A DNA stretch of 64,000 nucleotides from positions 806,001 through 870,000 of the forward strand of contig NZ_CP048030.1 of NCBI RefSeq assembly GCF_010092425.1. The letters run 5' to 3'. This stretch comes from Sinimarinibacterium sp. NLF-5-8 (GTDB taxonomy: Bacteria; Pseudomonadota; Gammaproteobacteria; Nevskiales; Nevskiaceae). The position numbers and the translations under genes were made by a program. Position 1 is the first letter of the stretch; every line of letters begins with the position of its first letter. Below are positions 54,910-63,710 of this stretch, in pieces. The notes under the pieces were generated by a model. The model was not told the origin of the DNA, made no database searches, and worked only from the letters and a program-made list of their open reading frames with translations.

Positions 54910-56130
54910 ATGACCCCCGCCAACCCTCTGCTTGAAGGTATTCGTATTCTGGATTTATCACGCTTGTTGCCCGGGCCTTTCTGTTCTTTGTATCTGGCCC
55001 AGATGGGAGCCGAGGTGATCAAGATCGAAGAACCGCAAGGTGGCGATTACGCGCGCGGCATGGGGCAGATGTTTGCGCTGGTCAATCGCGGCAAAAAATC
55101 GGTGACGCTGGATTTGCGCAACGCGCAGGATCGTGAAGCATTTCTGACGCTGGCAGACAGTGCCGATGTGATCCTTGAGTCGTTTCGCCCCGGCGTCATG
55201 GACAAGCTCGGTTGCGGCTATCAAACCCTGCGCGCGCGCAATCCCAGGCTGGTGTATGCCGCCATCACCGGATATGGTCAGAACGGCCCTTATCGTGACT
55301 GGGCCGGACATGACATGAACTATCTGGCTTATGCCGGCGTCCTCGATCAGATTGGCAATGCCGGACACCGCCCGGCCATTTCCAACGTACAGATTGCCGA
55401 TCTGGCCGGGGGTGCGCTGACCTGTGCGATGGGCATTCTGGCTGCGGTGATCGGCGCACAAAAAAGCGGGCAGGGCACGATGGTCGATGTGTCAATGATG
55501 GAAGGCGCCATGGCGTTGCAGCCGATTGCGCTGGCGGCCCTGCGTGAAGACGGTGAAATCCCCGCGCGCGGTGCGGGGATTCTGACCGGCGCGCTGCCCA
55601 ACTATCAGGTGTATCGCTGCCGTGACGGCCAGTATCTGGCGGTGGGTGCACTGGAGCCCAAATTTTTCATACGGATGCTGACGGTGATCGGCAATGATCT
55701 GCCGGCACCGCTGCGTGCGCTGCTGCCGAAAAAATCTGCTGGCCGCTCGGCTGGCGGCAAAACCCGATCCAGCGATAAAAACCCCTTTGGCAAACTCGAC
55801 AAACTGTTTGGCAATGCCAAGCGCGCGCGCATGGTGGGCGCGCCCATTCGCCTGGCCTTGGCGGGTTTGTTCATGACCCGCACCCGCGACCAATGGGCAG
55901 CGTTGCTGGCAGACCAGGACGCCTGTGTGGCACCGGTTCTGCGACTGGATGAAGCCTTGCACGATCCGCAGGTGCGCGCGCGCCAGCTGATTGAAGACGA
56001 CGGTGGCAAACCGGCGTTTGGGCTGCCGATCAAGTTTGATCATCCGCGCGCGCCGTTGCCACCTGCGCCCGCGCTGGGCGCGGATACCGAGTCGGTGCTG
56101 GCCGCGACAAGTGCAGGCAAGTCTGCTTAA
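54910..56130 (+). CDS. CaiB/BaiF CoA-transferase family, alpha-methylacyl-CoA racemase-like
   Basis: A 406-residue protein of family III CoA transferases: LDLSRLLPGPFCSLYLAQMGAEVIKIEEP and GRGKKSVTLDLR-like VNRGKKSVTLDLRN. The catalytic region ITGYGQNGPYRDWAGHDMNYLAYAG and the His-Asp pair match alpha-methylacyl-CoA racemases better than CoA transferases. Such a racemase would prepare 2-methyl-branched acyl-CoAs (isoprenoid or sterol side chains) for the beta-oxidation enzymes encoded just upstream. A charged insert near residues 275-300 (KKSAGRSAGGKTRSSDKNPF) is unusual. Confidence 0.88.
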   Translation: MTPANPLLEGIRILDLSRLLPGPFCSLYLAQMGAEVIKIEEPQGGDYARGMGQMFALVNRGKKSVTLDLRNAQDREAFLTLADSADVILESFRPGVMDKLGCGYQTLRARNPRLVYAAITGYGQNGPYRDWAGHDMNYLAYAGVLDQIGNAGHRPAISNVQIADLAGGALTCAMGILAAVIGAQKSGQGTMVDVSMMEGAMALQPIALAALREDGEIPARGAGILTGALPNYQVYRCRDGQYLAVGALEPKFFIRMLTVIGNDLPAPLRALLPKKSAGRSAGGKTRSSDKNPFGKLDKLFGNAKRARMVGAPIRLALAGLFMTRTRDQWAALLADQDACVAPVLRLDEALHDPQVRARQLIEDDGGKPAFGLPIKFDHPRAPLPPAPALGADTESVLAATSAGKSA

Positions 56131-56165
56131 ACTCAGGCATTGATTGGATCACAGGAGCAGAAGCG

Positions 56166-56420
56166 ATGGGCTGGATTTCATGGATTGTGCTGGGCTTGAT
56201 TGCGGGTGCGCTGGGCAAGCTGGTGATGCCGGGCAAAGACCCTGGGGGGTTCATCATCACGATCCTGCTCGGCATCGGGGGCGCCATCGTTGGCGGCTGG
56301 ATCGGCTCGCAACTGGGGATTGCCACTCCGGATGGATTCAGCCTCAAGGGCATCGCCGTGGCCACGGGTGGCGCGGTGGTGATTCTGGCGATTTATCGTG
56401 GTCTCAAAGGTCGCAAATAA
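56166..56420 (+). CDS. GlsB/YeaQ/YmgE family small membrane protein
   Basis: An 84-residue protein of three hydrophobic segments rich in Gly: GWISWIVLGLIAGALGKLVMPGKDPGGFIITILLGIGGAIVGGWIG. This is the transglycosylase-associated protein (DUF48-like) family of stress-induced membrane proteins with unclear function. Ribosome-binding site CAGGAG precedes. 12 bp before the peroxidase gene. Confidence 0.9.
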   Translation: MGWISWIVLGLIAGALGKLVMPGKDPGGFIITILLGIGGAIVGGWIGSQLGIATPDGFSLKGIAVATGGAVVILAIYRGLKGRK

Positions 56421-56432
56421 GGAACTACCGCC

Positions 56433-56981
56433 ATGTCAGCGTTACTGGATATCCCACTGCACAGTATCGACGGCCGCGCCGCGCGCCTGGCCGACTACGC
56501 AGGCAGGGTGCTGTTGGTGGTCAACGTCGCCTCAAAATGTGGCTTGACGCCGCAATACGAAGGATTGGAAAAACTTTATCGCGCGCAAAAGGCCCAAGGT
56601 CTGGAAGTGCTGGGATTTCCGGCCAACGACTTTTTGGGTCAGGAGCCGGGCAGCAATGATGAAATTGCCCAGTTTTGCGCAACAAAGTACGACGTCAGCT
56701 TTCCGCTGTTTTCCAAGATCGAGGTCAGCGGCGCGCACAAGCATCCGCTTTATGCCGAGCTGACGCGCGCGCAGCCCGAGGCGCGCAACAGCGAGGGCAT
56801 GCGCAAGGGCTTGCAGGGGCATGGCATCACCCCCAACCCGGCACCCGAGGTGCTGTGGAACTTTGAAAAGTTTGTCATCAGCCGCAAAGGTGAGGTGGTC
56901 GCGCGCTTTTCGCCCGACACCAAGCCTGATGATCCGGCCTTGCTGGCCGTGCTTGAGCACGAACTGGCACAGGCCGCATAA
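56433..56981 (+). CDS. Glutathione peroxidase-family protein
   Basis: A 182-residue thiol peroxidase with the motif VNVASKCGLTPQYEGLEKLY, in which Cys is the peroxidatic residue, then GFPANDFLGQEPGSNDEI with Gln/Asn, and the Trp-Asn pair WNFEKFV of the catalytic tetrad. Reduces peroxides, in bacteria often with thioredoxin. It sits after a stress membrane protein, which suits an oxidative-stress pair. Confidence 0.93.
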   Translation: MSALLDIPLHSIDGRAARLADYAGRVLLVVNVASKCGLTPQYEGLEKLYRAQKAQGLEVLGFPANDFLGQEPGSNDEIAQFCATKYDVSFPLFSKIEVSGAHKHPLYAELTRAQPEARNSEGMRKGLQGHGITPNPAPEVLWNFEKFVISRKGEVVARFSPDTKPDDPALLAVLEHELAQAA

Positions 56982-57008
56982 CCCTCGATCTGACGCAGGT
57001 CACGCACC

Positions 57009-58499
57009 ATGAAAACCGACTTTGACGCACTGATTATCGGCGCCGGTCTATCCGGCATTGGCATGGCATGTCATCTGGCGATGAAGTGCCCGCAAAAGCA
57101 CATCGGCATTATCGAGCGTCGTCAACGGATCGGCGGCACCTGGGATTTGTTTCGCTATCCCGGCATTCGTTCCGACTCGGACATGTTCACTTTTGGTTTT
57201 GCCTTCAAGCCGTGGACCGCGATCAAGACCCTGGCCGATGGCCCTTCGATCCGCGCGTATCTGGCCGAGGCCGCGCGCGAGTATGGGGTCATGGACAAAA
57301 TCCAGTACGGCCTGCAAATGACCGAAGCAAGCTGGTCGGGCAAAAACCAGTGCTGGACGGTCAAACTCTGGGATCAGGCCGCTGGCGAGGCGCGCGCGCT
57401 GACTTGCAAGGTACTGCTCAACACCACCGGCTACTACAACCACGATCAAGGATATTTGCCCCGGTTTGCCGGCGAAGAACGCTTCAAGGGCATCAAGATC
57501 CATCCCCAGCATTGGCCGGAGGATCTGGATTACGCCGGCAAACGGGTGGTGATCATTGGCAGTGGTGCCACGGCGGTGACACTGGTGCCGTCGATGGCGG
57601 CAACGGCGCAGCATGTGACGATGCTGCAACGCACGCCGTCGTATGTGATTTCGGTACCGTCGATCGACAGGGTCGCGGCCAAGATGCAGAAATATCTGCC
57701 GGCAAAGCTGGCTTACAAACTCACGCGCCAGCGCAATTTGCTGTTGACCCGTGGCATCTACAAAGCCGCCCAGCGCTGGCCTGACCAGGTGCGCAAGTTC
57801 TTGCTTGATCGCGTGCGTCGCCAGCTCGACAGCGATGAGCAGATGCGCCACTTCACCCCCGATTACAAGCCGTGGGATCAGCGCCTGTGTGCAGTGCCCA
57901 GCGGTGATCTGTTCAAGGCGATCCGCAAGGGTACGGCGTCGGTGGTGACCGACCAGATCGACACGTTTACCGAAACCGGGATTCAGCTCAAATCCGGGCA
58001 ACATCTGGATGCCGACATCATCATCACCGCCACCGGCTTGCAGGTTCAGGTGTTTGGCGGTGCCAAGCTCAAGGTGGATGGCAAGCTGGTCAAACCCAAC
58101 CAGCGGATGACCTACAAAGGCGTGTTGATGCAGGACGTGCCGAATCTGGCGCTGGTGGTGGGTTACACCAATGCGCCATGGACGCTCAAGGCCGATCTGG
58201 CCGGTGAATATGTTTGCCGCCTGTTCAACCACATGGATCAGCACGGATACGCGGTGTTCATGCCGCACGCGCCAGAAGGCGTCGTGGTGATGGATCAGAA
58301 CATCATGGGCACTTCGCTGAACTCGGGCTATGTGCAGCGCGCCGATGGCGTGTTGCCGCGCCAGGGCAAGCGCGCGCCGTGGCGGGTCGAGCATCACTAC
58401 GAAAGCGATCGCAAGGTTTTGCTTCAAGACCCGATTGCCGATGCCGAACTGCGCTTTGAGGCGCCAGCCGTCAACGTGGTCAGGCGCAAGGCTGCATAA
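57009..58499 (+). CDS. Flavin-containing monooxygenase, Baeyer-Villiger type
   Basis: A 496-residue FAD/NADPH protein: FAD Rossmann motif IIGAGLSGIGMAC at the N-terminus, NADPH motif VIIGSGATAVTLV near residue 180, and between them FKGIKIHPQHWP, which fits the Baeyer-Villiger fingerprint FxGxxxHxxxWP. TTGYYNHD and TATGLQVQVFGG are further FMO/BVMO segments. It probably inserts oxygen into ketones or hydroxylates; substrate unknown. The lipid-catabolism neighbours suggest use on alkanones, terpenoids or steroids (inference). Confidence 0.9.
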   Translation: MKTDFDALIIGAGLSGIGMACHLAMKCPQKHIGIIERRQRIGGTWDLFRYPGIRSDSDMFTFGFAFKPWTAIKTLADGPSIRAYLAEAAREYGVMDKIQYGLQMTEASWSGKNQCWTVKLWDQAAGEARALTCKVLLNTTGYYNHDQGYLPRFAGEERFKGIKIHPQHWPEDLDYAGKRVVIIGSGATAVTLVPSMAATAQHVTMLQRTPSYVISVPSIDRVAAKMQKYLPAKLAYKLTRQRNLLLTRGIYKAAQRWPDQVRKFLLDRVRRQLDSDEQMRHFTPDYKPWDQRLCAVPSGDLFKAIRKGTASVVTDQIDTFTETGIQLKSGQHLDADIIITATGLQVQVFGGAKLKVDGKLVKPNQRMTYKGVLMQDVPNLALVVGYTNAPWTLKADLAGEYVCRLFNHMDQHGYAVFMPHAPEGVVVMDQNIMGTSLNSGYVQRADGVLPRQGKRAPWRVEHHYESDRKVLLQDPIADAELRFEAPAVNVVRRKAA

Positions 58500-58593
58500 A
58501 AGCACCCAAACCCATCAGGTATAGCGCAGGCGCGCGATGATCGCAGCAGTTTTGCTATAGTCGCGCGCTTATTTGTGGCCGAGTTTTGCTGCG

Positions 58594-59496
58594 ATGGAAC
58601 CCATCAAACCAGTCAACATTGCCGAGTTGCGGCGGATGCGCGCCGATGGCGAAAAAATTGCCTCCCTGACGTGTTATGACGCCAGCTTTGCCTTGCTGGA
58701 AGATCGCGCCGGCGTGGATGTCGTTCTGATCGGCGACTCGCTGGGCATGGTGATCCAGGGGGGCAATACCACCACCCCGGTCACGGTGGATCAGATCGTC
58801 TATCACAGTAAATGTGTTGCGCCGCATTTGGCGCGCGCATTTTTGATGGCCGATTTGCCGTTTCTGTCGTACGCCACGCTGGAGCGCGCGCTGGATGCTT
58901 CACAGCGGGTGATGCAGGAAGGCGGTGCCAAGATGGTCAAGCTCGAAGGAGGGCGCGAGCAGGCCAGCATCGTTGAATACCTCGCCGTGCGCGGGGTGCC
59001 GGTCTGCGCACACCTGGGCTTGCGCCCTCAGTTCGTGCACAAAATGGGCGCGTTCAAGGTGCAGGGGCGTGACGATGCTGCGGCTGAGGCGATGCTGCAC
59101 GATGCGCGCGTACTCGTCGAAGCAGGTGCCGATGCGCTGCTGCTTGAATGTGTGCCGACTGAATTGGCAACGCGCATCACCGCAGAGTCTGCGGTGCCGG
59201 TCATCGGCATCGGTGCTGGCGATGGTGTGGATGGGCAGATTCTGGTTTTGCACGACATTCTCAATGTTTCACCGATGGTCACGCTGGGGCGCAAGCCGCG
59301 CTTTGTCAAAAACTACATGCAAGGAGCGGCGGATATCGAATCGGCAATCCGAGCCTACGTCCAGGACGTTAAATCCGGTGCATACCCGGCAGCCGAGCAC
59401 CGTTTTGACATGCCGCTGAACCTGCCCGGAACGGCATCGGTGGGCAAGTCAACGCTTGCACTCCCCGCAGGCACGTCCCGGCCACTGCCCCGATAA
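58594..59496 (+). CDS. panB: 3-methyl-2-oxobutanoate hydroxymethyltransferase
   Basis: First step of pantothenate synthesis. The 300-residue protein has SLTCYDASFALLEDRAGVDVVLIGDSLGMV with metal-binding Asp residues, KLEGGREQASIVEYL, and GIGAGDGVDGQILVLHDIL with the catalytic Glu nearby. The ATG at 58594 matches the family start (MEPIKPVNIAELRRM). A TATAGT box at 58556-58561 could be its -10. panC follows after 16 bp. Confidence 0.97.
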   Translation: MEPIKPVNIAELRRMRADGEKIASLTCYDASFALLEDRAGVDVVLIGDSLGMVIQGGNTTTPVTVDQIVYHSKCVAPHLARAFLMADLPFLSYATLERALDASQRVMQEGGAKMVKLEGGREQASIVEYLAVRGVPVCAHLGLRPQFVHKMGAFKVQGRDDAAAEAMLHDARVLVEAGADALLLECVPTELATRITAESAVPVIGIGAGDGVDGQILVLHDILNVSPMVTLGRKPRFVKNYMQGAADIESAIRAYVQDVKSGAYPAAEHRFDMPLNLPGTASVGKSTLALPAGTSRPLPR

Positions 59497-59512
59497 CGGC
59501 CTGCCTGAATCC

Positions 59513-60391
59513 ATGAAAACCGTTGATACGGTCGCACAGCTGCGCGCCGAGCTTGCCGTCCGGCGTGCGGCCGGACAGCGCATTGCGTTTGTGCCCACCA
59601 TGGGCAATCTGCATCAGGGGCATCTGCAACTGATGGCGCGCGCGCGCGCCGTGGCCGATTTCATCGTCAGCAGCGTGTTCGTCAATCCGCTGCAATTTGG
59701 TCCCGGCGAGGATTTTGAGCGCTACCCGCGCACACTGGCGCAAGACCAGCAAAAACTGACACAAGCCGGTGTCGATCTGCTGTTCGCCCCTTGCGAAGCC
59801 GAGCTGTATCCGCACGGGCGGCAGGGGCTGACGAGCATTCGGGTGCCGCGCGCCTCCGAAGGTCTGGAAAGTGCTTTTCGCCCCGGACATTTTGAAGGTG
59901 TCGCCACCGTCGTCAACATTCTGCTCAATCTGGTGCAGCCCGATGTGGCGCTGTTTGGGCAAAAGGATTACCAGCAGCTTGCCGTGATCCGGCAAATGGT
60001 TGCCGATCTGCATTTGCCCATCGAAATCATCGGCGTCGCCACGGTGCGCGCTGCCGATGGACTGGCGCTGTCGTCACGCAATCAGTATCTGACGGCCGAA
60101 CAGCGCGCGCGCGCGCCCCGATTGCATCAGGCACTGACGCATATCGCCAGCCAGTTGCAGGCGGGGCAGCGCGACTTTGCCGGATTGTGCGAGGCGCAAC
60201 ATGAACATCTGCGCGGGCAAGGTTTCAGTGTCCAGTACATAGCGATCCGCCGCCCTGATCTGGCGCTGCCACAGGCAGACGATGACGCGTATGTGGTGTT
60301 GGCAGCCGCTGGCCTGGGATCGACCCGACTGATTGATAACGTCCAAGTGTGCGTGCAGGCAAACATTGAAGCGTTGGACAAATGCCGCTAG
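59513..60391 (+). CDS. panC: Pantothenate synthetase
   Basis: Joins pantoate and beta-alanine with ATP. The 292-residue protein has the nucleotidyl transferase motif PTMGNLHQGHLQLMARAR, FVNPLQFGPGEDFERYPRT, the PLFGQKDYQQLAVIRQM-like segment, and LALSSRNQYLT (KMSKS analogue). The ATG at 59513 gives the usual length. Second gene of panBCD. Confidence 0.97.
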   Translation: MKTVDTVAQLRAELAVRRAAGQRIAFVPTMGNLHQGHLQLMARARAVADFIVSSVFVNPLQFGPGEDFERYPRTLAQDQQKLTQAGVDLLFAPCEAELYPHGRQGLTSIRVPRASEGLESAFRPGHFEGVATVVNILLNLVQPDVALFGQKDYQQLAVIRQMVADLHLPIEIIGVATVRAADGLALSSRNQYLTAEQRARAPRLHQALTHIASQLQAGQRDFAGLCEAQHEHLRGQGFSVQYIAIRRPDLALPQADDDAYVVLAAAGLGSTRLIDNVQVCVQANIEALDKCR

Positions 60392-60436
60392 ACTTCGCGC
60401 CGCACAAATCGCCTGAGAGGGCATTTGTTGACGGGC

Positions 60437-60501
60437 GTATGTCTTAGTGGGCCGCCCACCGTTGATGATCCCGATCGCACGTTAGTATGTCTTAGTGGGC
60501 C
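60437..60501 (+). repeat. Two 17-bp direct repeats between panC and panD
   Basis: GTATGTCTTAGTGGGCC occurs at 60437-60453 and 60485-60501, 48 bp apart, in the 144-bp gap before panD. The first copy extends into GTGGGCCGCCCAC, a small palindrome. The spacing and exactness suggest a protein-binding tandem or a structured leader; no known riboswitch was recognised. Confidence 0.7.
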
Positions 60502-60535
60502 ATACGTCGATCCAAGACCCCAAGAGGCACCCGCC

Positions 60536-60916
60536 ATGCAATTGCAGATGATGAAGGGCAAGCTGCATCGCGCCTGCGTGACGCACGCCGAGCTGGATTA
60601 TGAAGGCTCGTGTGCGATTGACTCCGAGTTTCTGGAGCTCGCCGGCATTCTTCCTTATGAAGCCATTGATATTTACAACGTCACCAATGGCGAACGCTTT
60701 TCCACCTATGCGATTTGTGCCGAACGTGGCTCCCGGATCATTTCCGTCAACGGTGCCGCCGCGCATCGCGCGCGCGTGGGTGATCGGGTGATCATCTGCG
60801 CCTATGCCGGGATGGAACCGCTGGAGGCGCGCAACCTCAAGCCCAAGCTGGTGTATCTGGATGAGCACAACAACATCAAGGGCACTGCAAATACAATTGC
60901 CGTACAAGCCGCATAG
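60536..60916 (+). CDS. panD: Aspartate 1-decarboxylase (proenzyme)
   Basis: Makes beta-alanine for pantothenate. The 126-residue proenzyme self-cleaves at Gly24-Ser25 (YEGSCAID) to form the pyruvoyl group. Lys9, Tyr58-like [10 protein letters not shown], and [12 protein letters not shown] fit the family. The ATG at 60536 is fixed by the family start [13 protein letters not shown]. Separated from panC by a gap with 17-bp repeats, so it may have its own control. Confidence 0.96.
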   Translation: MQLQMMKGKLHRACVTHAELDYEGSCAIDSEFLELAGILPYEAIDIYNVTNGERFSTYAICAERGSRIISVNGAAAHRARVGDRVIICAYAGMEPLEARNLKPKLVYLDEHNNIKGTANTIAVQAA

Positions 60917-60938
60917 TCTTCTGCGGATGTGTTTTTCA

Positions 60939-60966
60939 GACAAAGGCAGCGCAAGCTGCCTTTGTC
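60939..60966. terminator. Hairpin after panD
   Basis: GACAAAGGCAGC and GCTGCCTTTGTC form a 12-bp stem with a 4-nt loop, 22 bp after panD. It lacks a clean U-tract, so efficiency is uncertain. Confidence 0.5.
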
Positions 60967-60991
60967 ATATCTGCACTGCAAAAGTGGATTT

Positions 60992-61612
60992 ATGAGCGCC
61001 ATCAAAGCCTGGTTTCCCACTCTGATCTATACGCAACGACTGCTCGACAAGGGCGGGCGGGCATTCAACGCCGAGTTGCTCGATGAGAGCCATAAAATCC
61101 GCGCCTTCGATGAGCCGGGGCAGGCGTGGTCGGCGGCTCACTATCCACTGGGCTACACCAGCTATGGTTCGATGGATCGGCTGCATCAGTTTTCGTCCAC
61201 CTTTGATCAATTGCGCGCGCACATCGATCGGCATGTTGCGGTCTATGCCAAGGCGCTGGATTGGGATCTGCGCGGCGGCAAATTGCTGATGACCGACTGC
61301 TGGCTCAACATCATGCCGCGCGGGTGTGCCCACAGCTTCCACATCCACCCCCAGGCTGTGGTCAGTGGTACCTATTATCTGCAGATGCCCAAGGGCGGGG
61401 CAGGGCTGAAGTTTGAAGATCCGCGTCTGTCCAGAATGATGGCCGCCCCCATGCGTCGCGCGCGCGCCGCCGCTGAACAGCGGCCGCATATTGTCTACAA
61501 CGCCAAGGCCGGTGAGCTGATTCTGTTTGAAAGCTGGCTGCGCCACGAAGTCCCGGCCAACCCGGTGGACGAGGCGCGCGTCAGCGTCAGCTTCAATTAC
61601 CACTGGGTCTGA
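60992..61612 (+). CDS. 2OG-Fe(II) oxygenase-like protein (TIGR02466 type)
   Basis: A 206-residue protein with the cupin-like iron site: HIHPQAVVSGTYYLQ, KFEDPRLSRM, and later LFESWLRHEV with the third His and the VSFNYHW end. This is the TIGR02466 family of predicted Fe(II)/2-oxoglutarate hydroxylases, substrate unknown. The start at 60992 (MSAIKAWFPT) matches the 'fPt.iy' family opening. Between panD and pgi with its own ribosome-binding region unclear. Confidence 0.85.
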   Translation: MSAIKAWFPTLIYTQRLLDKGGRAFNAELLDESHKIRAFDEPGQAWSAAHYPLGYTSYGSMDRLHQFSSTFDQLRAHIDRHVAVYAKALDWDLRGGKLLMTDCWLNIMPRGCAHSFHIHPQAVVSGTYYLQMPKGGAGLKFEDPRLSRMMAAPMRRARAAAEQRPHIVYNAKAGELILFESWLRHEVPANPVDEARVSVSFNYHWV

Positions 61613-61704
61613 ACGAGGCTGACCGCGCGGGGTCTCCACCTTGGGCGTGGGCGCGCACTCGTGTAGGCTTGTCAGAATATTTTTTAATTTTCCCTGTTTG
61701 CTGA

Positions 61705-63330
61705 ATGATCTCACCTGTCAAAACAGCCGAGTGGGCGCAGGTACGCGCGCACGCCCAGCGGATTGCCCCCCTGCATCTACGTCAAATGTTTGCGGATGAC
61801 CCGCAGCGTGACCGGCGATTCTGGGTCAGCGCCTGTGGATTTGATCTGGACTACGCCAAGCAGCGGGTCGATACGGCTGTCATGCAAGCCCTGTTCGCAT
61901 TGGCCGATGCCGCGCAGCTCGGCGCGTGGCGGCAGCGGTTGTACGAAGGACAGTGGGTCAATAACACCGAACAGCGTGCGGCGCTGCACATGGCACTGCG
62001 CGCGCCACGGGAGGACGCGCAATTTGCCAGCGTCTGCGCCGAAGTCCACACCGTTGTCGATGCCATGCGCGTCTTTTCTGCACAGGTTCGGGATGGCAGC
62101 CTGCGCGGCGCTGATGGACGCGCGTTTACCGACGTGATCAATCTCGGCATTGGCGGTTCGGATTTGGGGCCGCGGATGGTCTGTGCGGCGCTGGCGGATG
62201 ATCAGGATGGCCCGCGCGTCCATTTTGTCGCCAACGTTGACGGCGCCGAGCTGCATCCACTGCTCCAGCGCCTGGAGCCGGCCACCACACTGATCATTGT
62301 CACCAGCAAATCCTTCACCACCCAGGAAACCATTGCCAACGCCAGGCGCGCACGGCAGTGGCTGGTGCAGGCGCTGGGCGAGTCGGCTGTGGCGGATCAC
62401 TTTGTCGCGATATCGACCCACCACGCCGAGGTCGATGCCTTTGGCATTACGCGCGCGCGCACGTTCGGCTTCTGGGAGTGGGTGGGTGGGCGTTACTCGT
62501 TGTGGAGCGCGGTCGGCTTGTCGATCATGCTGGCACTGGGCGCTGACAGATTTGATGCTTTGCGCGCAGGCGCCTATGCCATGGATCAGCACTTTCTGAC
62601 CGCGCCGCATGCGCAAAATCTGCCGGTATTGCTGGGATTGCTCGGCGTCTGGAACCGTAATTTCTTGCGCTGTGACAGCCAGATCCTTGCCCCCTATGCC
62701 CAACGGCTGGAAATGCTGGTGCCGTGGCTGCAACAACTGGAAATGGAATCCAACGGCAAAGGGGTTGACCGGAGCGGACATCCGGTGGCGTACGACACCA
62801 CCCCTGCGTTGTGGGGCGGGATTGGCTGCAACGGTCAGCACGCCTATTTTCAGATGCTCCACCAGGGGCCGGCCATTCACGCGGTCGATTTTGTGCTGCC
62901 GATCGCCGCGCGCCACCCCTATGCCGAAATGCATCAAATGCTCAAGGCCAATTGCCTTGCACAGTCCGCCGCTCTGATGCGTGGCAAAACCGCAGATGAA
63001 GTGCGCGCCGAGCTGCTGGCCAGCGGGATGGATGAAGCCGACATTCGCAAAGCGTTGCCCCACCGTGTTTTTGCCGGCAACCGCCCCAGCAATACCTTGC
63101 TGATGCCGCGATTGGACGCCTGGCATCTGGGCGCGCTGCTGGCGCTGTATGAACATCGCTGCTTTGTGCAAAGCGTACTGTGGAACATCAACCCGTTCGA
63201 TCAGTGGGGCGTTGAGCTTGGCAAGCAGCTGGCCAAGCAATTGCTGCGGCATGATCATCTGGCCGAAATGGACGCCTCAACCCGGGCGCTGGCCGCGCGC
63301 GTAGGATTATGGGGCAGCGGCTCGGACTGA
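61705..63330 (+). CDS. pgi: Glucose-6-phosphate isomerase
   Basis: Interconverts glucose-6-phosphate and fructose-6-phosphate. The 541-residue protein holds INLGIGGSDLGPRMV, VTSKSFTTQETIANA, FGFWEWVGGRYSLWSAVGLS with family signature, and the second signature region NINPFDQWGVELGK. Catalytic Glu (QQLEMESNGKGVDRSG) and His (GCNGQHAYFQMLHQG) are present. Complete. Confidence 0.97.
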   Translation: MISPVKTAEWAQVRAHAQRIAPLHLRQMFADDPQRDRRFWVSACGFDLDYAKQRVDTAVMQALFALADAAQLGAWRQRLYEGQWVNNTEQRAALHMALRAPREDAQFASVCAEVHTVVDAMRVFSAQVRDGSLRGADGRAFTDVINLGIGGSDLGPRMVCAALADDQDGPRVHFVANVDGAELHPLLQRLEPATTLIIVTSKSFTTQETIANARRARQWLVQALGESAVADHFVAISTHHAEVDAFGITRARTFGFWEWVGGRYSLWSAVGLSIMLALGADRFDALRAGAYAMDQHFLTAPHAQNLPVLLGLLGVWNRNFLRCDSQILAPYAQRLEMLVPWLQQLEMESNGKGVDRSGHPVAYDTTPALWGGIGCNGQHAYFQMLHQGPAIHAVDFVLPIAARHPYAEMHQMLKANCLAQSAALMRGKTADEVRAELLASGMDEADIRKALPHRVFAGNRPSNTLLMPRLDAWHLGALLALYEHRCFVQSVLWNINPFDQWGVELGKQLAKQLLRHDHLAEMDASTRALAARVGLWGSGSD

Positions 63331-63460
63331 GATCGCGATGATGCCAAAGCGTGAGTCGGGCAGATTCTGGCGCCTGTAGAGCCAGGCGGTTGTGCTTGAG
63401 GACTTTATCGGCGTGCCAAATCCAGCGTATCGATTCCGATACAGCCGACGATCCCTTATT

Positions 63461-63547
63461 TGGTGCTCGCGCCCGGAATCGAACCGGGACAGGCTTTCGC
63501 CCGAGGGATTTTAAGTCCCTTGCGTCTACCGATTCCGCCACACGAGC
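63461..63547 (-). tRNA. tRNA-Leu (UAA)
   Basis: On the minus strand GCTCGTG pairs with CGCGAGC (one G-T pair) and CCA is encoded. The anticodon loop CTTAAAA gives UAA. The long variable arm CTCGGGCGAAAGCCTGT is typical of leucine tRNAs, with T loop GGTTCGATTCC. Length 87 nt. Confidence 0.97.
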
Positions 63548-63629
63548 TTGGTTTTTATGGGGAACAATCGGGCGGCGGATGATAGCGTATTTGGTCGCTT
63601 CGGTGTTCTGTTGCGCCGCTGTTTCGCAG

Positions 63630-63666
63630 ATAAAAAATGTCCGCCAATGAAGCCATTGGCGGACAT
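63630..63666 (-). terminator. Terminator of acnB
   Basis: ATGTCCGCCAATG and CATTGGCGGACAT form a 13-bp stem with a 4-nt loop. On the minus strand it is followed by TTTTTTATC, 45 bp after the acnB stop. Confidence 0.88.
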
Positions 63667-63710
63667 GCGCAGCCTGGTTAAAACGACGCGATCGACGCGC
63701 GGTTTTTGCT

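Noticed and set aside
57048-58505. 485-codon minus-strand frame opposite the monooxygenase
   Set aside because: Antisense shadow; the plus-strand frame has clear FAD and NADPH motifs.
61777-63258. 493-codon minus-strand frame opposite pgi
   Set aside because: Antisense shadow of a complete pgi gene.
63548-63629. Possible small gene between tRNA-Leu and the acnB terminator
   Set aside because: Open frames here have no ribosome-binding site and run through the tRNA or the terminator stem.
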